Part shown: positions 41,508 through 45,719 of the stretch, one piece after another
Layout: the number at the start of each line of letters is the position of its first letter
Position numbering within the stretch: the stretch's first letter is position 1
NCBI GenBank assembly: GCA_937903155.1
Contig: CALCZU010000026.1
Span: forward strand, 1 to 45,719
DNA length: 45,719 nt
Source of the DNA: an uncultured Bdellovibrionales bacterium
GTDB taxonomy: Bacteria > Bdellovibrionota > FAC87 > UBA2466
Direction: 5' to 3'
Position numbers and translations under genes: made by a program
The notes under the pieces: generated by a model
What the model saw: the letters and a program-made list of their open reading frames with translations, nothing else
Databases searched by the model: none
What the model was told of the DNA's origin: nothing

Positions 41508-42230
41508 ATGAAAGCCAAGGTACTGCTCTACGATATAGAGACTTCCCCGAACCTCGCTTATGTGTGGGGAAAATACGAACAAAACGTGATTGCCTACGAA
41601 AAAGAATGGGAAATGTTGTGTTTTGCATACAAATGGCTAGACGAGCCACAAGTATATGCCGTCATCAAAGGCTCAGACAAAACCGATAAGAAACTTTGTG
41701 TCAGGCTCCATGAATTAATGAGTGAGGCCGATATTATTATTGCCCACAATGGGGACTCTTTTGACATTAAAAAATCGAAAGCCAGATTCCTATACCACGG
41801 ACTTAAACCTATTCCTCCTAAAACAAGTATCGACACGAAGAAAGTTGCAAGACACGACTTTGCGCTTAATTCGAATAAGCTCGACGATATTGGAAATTAT
41901 TTAGGGCTTGGCAGAAAAGAAAAAACCGACGGCTTTGATTTGTGGTTAGGCTGCATGAGAAACGATCCGAAATCGTGGGAAAAGATGGTGAAGTACAATA
42001 AGCAAGACGTTCTTCTTTTAGAAAAAGTTTACTTGGCGATGCGTCCTTGGATGATAAAACACCCTCAACTGTCTTTGTTGCAAGACGTAAAAGACGCGTG
42101 TCCGAAATGTGGAAGTTTAGAAATTAAGAAAAAAGGTTTCCGTGCAAATTTTACGACGATGAGTCAACAAATGTATTGCAATGACTGTAAAGGTTGGTTT
42201 TTAAGGCCTTACAAAAGGATAGCAAAATGA
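41508..42230 (+). CDS. RNase H-like 3'-5' exonuclease with zinc ribbon
   Basis: The 240-aa protein has the three exonuclease motifs of the DnaQ/YprB fold: D9-I-E11, HNGDSFD (80-86) and YNKQDVLLL (D167). A zinc ribbon follows (CPKC at 198-201; CNDC near 226-229). It probably degrades or proofreads nucleic acid. The start follows AAGGA, with a TACAAT and palindrome upstream. Confidence 0.85.
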   Translation: MKAKVLLYDIETSPNLAYVWGKYEQNVIAYEKEWEMLCFAYKWLDEPQVYAVIKGSDKTDKKLCVRLHELMSEADIIIAHNGDSFDIKKSKARFLYHGLKPIPPKTSIDTKKVARHDFALNSNKLDDIGNYLGLGRKEKTDGFDLWLGCMRNDPKSWEKMVKYNKQDVLLLEKVYLAMRPWMIKHPQLSLLQDVKDACPKCGSLEIKKKGFRANFTTMSQQMYCNDCKGWFLRPYKRIAK

Positions 42231-42254
42231 AGAAAAAGAAAATAAAATCCCCAG

Positions 42255-43565
42255 ATGAAAATAAAAGACCTCGCACCAAACCCAAAAAACCCACGCAAGA
42301 TAAGCCCAGAGAAATTGAAATCACTGAAACAATCCCTGGTCAAGTACGGGGATATGTCTGGCTTTGTTTACAACAAAACCACAAAACGATTAGTGGGTGG
42401 ACACCAGCGATCTAAAGTTTTACCTGAAGACGCCGAAATAAAAATAGAGAGAGTTTTTAATATTCCGACTGTAAGCAAAACAGTTGCGGAAGGTGTCATC
42501 ATTGTCGGAGGCGAGCGTTTTAAATACCGTGAAGTCGAAGCCGACGAGGTTTGGGAAACCGAAGCCATGATTGCGGCGAATAAGCACGGTGGGGAATGGG
42601 ACAACCTAGAAGAATTAATCAGGTCAGTTCCCGACCTGAATCTAGAACTAATCGGGTTTTCAATACCAGAAATAAAAGAACTCAATATCGAAGTAAAACC
42701 GATAGAAGTAAAAGATTTCGAACAAAACGAAATCGAAAACAAAGAGAACAAAAAGAAAAAGGAAGAGCACCAGGACGAGGTCCCCGAAGTTCCAAAAGTC
42801 GTAAAGTCAAAACTCGGAGAGTTATGGATTTTAGGCAATCACCGACTTTTGATTGGTGACTGCACGGAAGAGAAAAACATTTTAAAGCTTATGGGTGAAT
42901 TGAAAGGGGATTTAGTTTTTACGGATCCACCCTACAATGTCGCGTCTCATTCCAAAAACTACACAGCGGACTTTTCAAAAGGAATGGAAACACTTTCCAA
43001 GGCTGAGTGGGACAAAGATTGTAATATTGAAAAATTGCTTTCTATGATCCCCTATTGTGTAGATGATTCCTTCACGGCCTACATCTGGACTTCACAATTC
43101 TTGATTCAAAGAATATGGGATCTCTTTAAGGGAAAGGATTACGTTTCGTATCTCGTATGGAATAAAACGAATCCCCTTCCTTCCATGTCCAAACGTCATC
43201 CGTGCTGGAATACAGAGCTCTGTGTGTATGTGGCTCACGGGAAAAACCGAATTTTCAATCACACGGAAGGGCAGAATTTTCTTTCTTGTCGAACGCATTC
43301 AAGAGTGAGTGACGGATCCCACCCTACAATGAAGCCCGTCGATTTGATCGTGCCGATTATTCAGGCATCCTCAAACCCTGGAAGTATTGTGGTCGATCTG
43401 TTTTGTGGTTCTGGATCCACTATTATTGCGTGTGAGCAGACCAAGCGCCATTGCTTTGGAATGGAATTGAATCCTGAATATGCCGACATAATTTTGAGTC
43501 GGTGGGCAAAATTTACTGGGAAAGATCCAATTCGTGAAGACGGGACGAAATGGTCTTCGCTTTAA
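42255..43565 (+). CDS. ParB-like N-terminal domain fused to beta-class DNA methyltransferase
   Basis: This 436-aa protein has an N-terminal ParB/sulfiredoxin-like part (LAPNPKNPRKI, GGHQR at 48-52), then a charged linker (about 155-185), then a DNA methyltransferase: motif IV DPPY (224-227) precedes motif I FCGSGS (383-388), the beta-class order. This class makes N6-adenine or N4-cytosine methylation. No restriction gene is nearby, so it probably protects phage DNA. No ribosome-binding site is seen, but a short ATG frame at 42227 may couple it to the exonuclease. Confidence 0.88.
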   Translation: MKIKDLAPNPKNPRKISPEKLKSLKQSLVKYGDMSGFVYNKTTKRLVGGHQRSKVLPEDAEIKIERVFNIPTVSKTVAEGVIIVGGERFKYREVEADEVWETEAMIAANKHGGEWDNLEELIRSVPDLNLELIGFSIPEIKELNIEVKPIEVKDFEQNEIENKENKKKKEEHQDEVPEVPKVVKSKLGELWILGNHRLLIGDCTEEKNILKLMGELKGDLVFTDPPYNVASHSKNYTADFSKGMETLSKAEWDKDCNIEKLLSMIPYCVDDSFTAYIWTSQFLIQRIWDLFKGKDYVSYLVWNKTNPLPSMSKRHPCWNTELCVYVAHGKNRIFNHTEGQNFLSCRTHSRVSDGSHPTMKPVDLIVPIIQASSNPGSIVVDLFCGSGSTIIACEQTKRHCFGMELNPEYADIILSRWAKFTGKDPIREDGTKWSSL

Positions 43566-43713
43566 GACGACAAAACTCGCACGTATTTTGCGGGGGAAAC
43601 ACCTGAACCTTTTTACAATCCACGCATAAATGCTTCAAATGAAGCTCTCTTTCTGCCTTGGCCTTGTCCCGGTACAGGCCTGAATGTCCCCAACGTTCTT
43701 GCTTAAGTTTCAT
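43513..43713 (-). CDS. Small zinc-ribbon protein, 66 aa
   Basis: Two Cys pairs (CVDC and CEFC) about 14 residues apart suggest a zinc ribbon; the N-terminal half is charged and helical. It runs against the methyltransferase gene and overlaps its end by 53 bases. A perfect inverted repeat lies just upstream of its ATG. Confidence 0.6.
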   Translation of the reverse strand: MKLKQERWGHSGLYRDKAKAERELHLKHLCVDCKKVQVFPPQNTCEFCRLKAKTISSRLHELDLSQ

Positions 43714-43721
43714 GGTGCCTG

Positions 43722-43742
43722 GGAATTATACCCAATAATTCC
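43722..43742. promoter_or_regulatory. Inverted repeat upstream of zinc-ribbon gene
   Basis: GGAATTAT (43722-43729) and ATAATTCC (43735-43742) are perfect 8-bp arms with a 5-base loop. It lies 9 bases upstream of the leftward ATG 43713 and 42 bases from the rightward promoter, so it may be an operator for either. Confidence 0.5.
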
Positions 43743-43783
43743 AATAGGTTATGACTATATGCGTAAAAACCCATAAAAAAGTA

Positions 43784-43812
43784 TTGACCATACGCGTCTA
43801 ATGCGCTACATT
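43784..43812 (+). promoter_or_regulatory. Rightward sigma70-type promoter
   Basis: TTGACC (43784-43789), a 17-base spacer and TACATT (43807-43812) form a near-consensus promoter for the gene at 43852, which also has AAAGGAG. This is the best-looking promoter in the window. Confidence 0.7.
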
Positions 43813-43851
43813 ATAGTTGTGGGTTGGTTAACAACTTAAAGGAGTAAAAAA

Positions 43852-44214
43852 ATGAAACTGAACAAGAAAAACTTTAGCAAAATGACGCCGAAACAGAAAA
43901 AAACTTACAAGGAAAACCTGGCCAGAACCGCGGCTTATTGTAAGGCACGATCAGAATGGCAAAAAGGTTTAAAGAACGGTGAAGTCGATAAAAACCTCAC
44001 CTTGACTGAATTCCGTGCCATGAAGGCTGTAAATAAAAGTCTTAAAAAAATAAAAATTAAGCGCTCCGATTTAGAAGACGTTCAAAAAGCCCACGATTCG
44101 GCATTAGAAGACAATGTTTTAATTGCAAAGCTTCAAAAAATGATTGACGAAATTAAAGGAAGTCAGAAAAGACATTCTGCTCTTTTAGAAGGCGTCACTA
44201 AATTGATGGGGTAA
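43852..44214 (+). CDS. Basic helical protein, 120 aa
   Basis: This strongly basic protein (NKKNFSKMTPKQKKTYKENLAR) is lysine-rich with a long helical region (LQKMIDEIKGSQKRH) near its end. Such proteins may bind DNA or ribosomal RNA. The gene follows a strong promoter and AAAGGAG, so it is probably highly expressed. Not recognised. Confidence 0.65.
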   Translation: MKLNKKNFSKMTPKQKKTYKENLARTAAYCKARSEWQKGLKNGEVDKNLTLTEFRAMKAVNKSLKKIKIKRSDLEDVQKAHDSALEDNVLIAKLQKMIDEIKGSQKRHSALLEGVTKLMG

Positions 44215-44218
44215 AAGT

Positions 44219-44386
44219 ATGGACAAGCCTCAACTAAAAAAACCAGAAAAATTAGCCATTACCGTTGAGGTTGAAAAAGAACTTTTATCCCTAGTGAAAC
44301 TTGAGGCATCCAAAGGCGGCTTTAAACTCCGCGAGGTTGTAGAACACGGCCTTAAATTGTTTCTATACGAGAGGAAACCGAAATGA
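44219..44386 (+). CDS. Ribbon-helix-helix-like protein, 55 aa
   Basis: After a short N-terminus, KLAITVEVEKELLSLVKLEA gives a beta strand and helix, and LREVVEHGLKLFLYE a second helix, the plan of Arc/MetJ-type repressors. It starts at ATG 44219 and its stop overlaps the next ATG. It could regulate nearby promoters. Confidence 0.6.
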   Translation: MDKPQLKKPEKLAITVEVEKELLSLVKLEASKGGFKLREVVEHGLKLFLYERKPK

Positions 44387-44910
44387 AGTACTTCATATTC
44401 ATCGTAATGCTTGCAGCTTGCGGTACTCCCACAATTCAAGTGGACTACCCTGCAACTCCGGTTCCTACTCCAGTAGTGTCGGAAAATTCGACACCGACTC
44501 CAAGTCCGACAACACCTAGTGCGACTGCAATACCTAGTCCGACTCCAAGTGCAACACCGACACCGAGTCCGTCTCCTAGTCCGACTCCAACGCCTACGCC
44601 AACGCCTCAACCGTCAAATTGTGTGTTGTCGCAAGTGGGAAGCCAAAGTCGTGGGTTTACGAATACGCATAATGGACAACCCTTTATCTTCACAATTCAA
44701 GGTTCAATTTCGTGCACAAACGGGAATCCTGATCTGTTCACATTATTTGCATGGCAGATTCAAAATTACTGTAATGTCGCCGCATTTCCTACACATTGTG
44801 AGCTTACAATGGGATCAATAACAGGGAGTTTTTCAGTGACCAGTCAAACAAACAATCACAATTATGTTTTACCGGTCCTGACGGTTCCCATTCCCAATAC
44901 CTACTACTAA
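44383..44910 (+). CDS. Lipoprotein with proline/threonine stalk, 175 aa
   Basis: MKYFIFIVMLAAC is a lipoprotein signal with lipobox LAAC. Residues about 25-75 are PT/PS repeats forming a rigid stalk, followed by a compact domain of about 100 residues with cysteines (CVLSQ, SCTNG, YCN, HCEL). The head domain is not recognised. It would be displayed on the host envelope. Confidence 0.7.
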   Translation: MKYFIFIVMLAACGTPTIQVDYPATPVPTPVVSENSTPTPSPTTPSATAIPSPTPSATPTPSPSPSPTPTPTPTPQPSNCVLSQVGSQSRGFTNTHNGQPFIFTIQGSISCTNGNPDLFTLFAWQIQNYCNVAAFPTHCELTMGSITGSFSVTSQTNNHNYVLPVLTVPIPNTYY

Positions 44911-44920
44911 GGAGTTAGTT

Positions 44921-45202
44921 ATGAAGTACGTCATCGCCACATTAATAACAAGTCTCTTCTTATTCTCGACCAACGGCTACGCCGAAGTTACCGACAGTGC
45001 TTTGAGAGAATATATTTCACAACCGAAACAAAAACACGAACCAACCCTTGACGAATTGATCAAACTTGAGCCAAAGAATGAAAAGCCGATCCACATTACG
45101 ATTGAGCAAAAAAGCTTACTACCCGACTGGGCATGGGTTGCAGTCGGAGTAGTAGCTTCAAGCATGGTGTGGGGAACTTTTTGGTATACGAGGGGAAAAT
45201 GA
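44921..45202 (+). CDS. Exported protein with C-terminal membrane span, 93 aa
   Basis: A signal peptide (MKYVIATLITSLFLFSTNGYA, cleavage after YA) is followed by a charged middle (EPTLDELIKLEPKNEK) and a C-terminal helix (WAWVAVGVVASSMVWGTFWY) with a basic end. The layout gives a periplasmic protein tethered to the inner membrane. Follows the stalked lipoprotein; they may form a pair. Confidence 0.65.
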   Translation: MKYVIATLITSLFLFSTNGYAEVTDSALREYISQPKQKHEPTLDELIKLEPKNEKPIHITIEQKSLLPDWAWVAVGVVASSMVWGTFWYTRGK

Positions 45203-45396
45203 CAGGAGCAAGATTAATGAACAAAGAGGAAGCCACGAAAATAGCAGAGTATTTTTCAGATGCTTTCAATAAAACAATTGATTTGGTTGGAGTTAAAAAT
45301 GCGGAACGTATGTGGTTCGGTATTCTTTACGAATTAATAATACATCGGTTAAGAGACCCAGATCACGATATAGAATACGATACGGAAAAACAATGA
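45199..45396 (+). CDS. Hypothetical 65-aa protein
   Basis: A soluble protein (ATKIAEYFSDAFNKTIDLVG) starting at ATG 45199 (coupled by ATGA), or at ATG 45217, which has a better AGGAG nine bases upstream. Not recognised. Confidence 0.6.
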   Translation: MTGARLMNKEEATKIAEYFSDAFNKTIDLVGVKNAERMWFGILYELIIHRLRDPDHDIEYDTEKQ

Positions 45397-45611
45397 GACT
45401 CTACCACCTAAACGTAAATTCTGGACAAATTACCTACGAGTCTTTTTTAAAGCAAAAAACCGAAGACTTAGGTGAAGGATTGTACCGGGTGGGTTACACG
45501 CTTTATTTCAAAACTAGAAAACTGGCAGTGGATCATGGAACCGAAATTTACGAAGGGAAAATATTATGGGCAAAAAACTGTCTGAAAAATTTGAAAAAAT
45601 CACACGAGTAA
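45393..45611 (+). CDS. Hypothetical 72-aa protein
   Basis: Starts MRLYHLNVNSGQITYESFLKQ at an ATG overlapping the upstream stop; the end overlaps the gene crossing the junction by 46 bases. A short, beta-rich soluble product without a recognised motif. Confidence 0.6.
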   Translation: MRLYHLNVNSGQITYESFLKQKTEDLGEGLYRVGYTLYFKTRKLAVDHGTEIYEGKILWAKNCLKNLKKSHE

Positions 45612-45719
45612 GGTTACCTTTTGATTTGCGACACACGGACGCAGGAAAAAACTATGGGATTCATGGATTGGAAGTTTGCTTTATTCTTGTGGGTAAAAAG
45701 GGAGCGACACAATTTATGG
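45566..45719 (+). CDS. 5' part of the gene crossing the circle junction
   Basis: The ATG at 45566 follows AAGGGAA. The frame (MGKKLSEKFEKITRVRLPF...) continues without a break into the start of the window once the 55-base repeat is merged, giving about 149 aa in all. Confidence 0.75.
   Translation, partial: MGKKLSEKFEKITRVRLPFDLRHTDAGKNYGIHGLEVCFILVGKKGATQFM
45665..45719. repeat. Terminal direct repeat (assembly overlap), right copy
   Basis: Exact copy of bases 1-55. Removing one copy gives a circle of 45,664 bp. Confidence 0.95.

Noticed and set aside
42194..42415. 73-codon lysine-rich frame overlapping the methyltransferase
   Set aside because: Out of frame with the methyltransferase; at most the ATG at 42227 serves as a coupling leader.
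44480..44610. CRISPR-like repeat pattern
   Set aside because: The repeats are short in-frame Pro/Thr/Ser codons of the lipoprotein stalk, without spacers.

Overview
This window is a complete tailed-phage genome of the contractile-tail (myovirus) type. The first 55 bases are repeated exactly as the last 55, so it is a circular assembly of about 45,664 bp, and one gene runs across the join. No integrase, lysogeny module, DNA polymerase, tRNA or CRISPR array was seen. The head and tail genes (DUF1073 portal, DUF2213 protease/scaffold, DUF2184 capsid, DUF4054 connector, DUF3383 sheath, DUF3277 tube, Gp138-type spike, baseplate J, DUF2612) belong to the set found in mid-sized myoviruses such as the Acinetobacter AP22 group and cyanophage Pam3. 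The host is Gram-negative: the phage encodes several lipoproteins, exported proteins and an O-antigen polymerase/ligase-like protein. A predatory Bdellovibrionota host is a tentative inference, based mainly on Sec-exported fibre-like proteins.

There are four transcription blocks. (1) Leftward, 7918 to 1228: early genes with a YqaJ exonuclease, a string of very small overlapping genes (many membrane proteins or lipoproteins), a VRR-NUC nuclease and a Toprim/VirE primase-helicase. (2) Rightward, 8017 to 15834: HTH protein, Sak4-like ATPase, DUF669 single-strand-binding protein, membrane proteins, a membrane-anchored papain-like protease, a compact structured RNA, a DUF3307 protein, a Wzy/WaaL-like protein, an SF2 helicase and a lysis cassette ending in an M15 endolysin. 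(3) Leftward, 41417 to 15831: packaging, head, tail, baseplate and fibres. (4) Rightward, 41508 through the join to 904: an RNase H-like exonuclease, a ParB-methyltransferase fusion, a stalked lipoprotein and small genes.

The two divergent gaps (7919-8016 and 41418-41507) each hold a perfect inverted repeat that looks like an operator. One convergent gap (905-1227) holds an array of GCAACGAT repeats around AT-rich DNA, a probable replication origin; the other convergent pair overlaps at the stop codons.

The recombination and replication genes (exonuclease, Sak4-like annealing partner, SSB, resolvase-like nuclease, helicase, primase-helicase) form one functional set split across the divergent promoter. 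The late block is unusual in three ways: four proteins in the baseplate/fibre region carry Sec signal peptides, three virion proteins carry Ig- or FN3-like domains, and a canonical -1 slippery heptamer joins the tail chaperone frames just before the tape measure gene. The strongest candidate for something undescribed is the structured RNA at 11153-11288.
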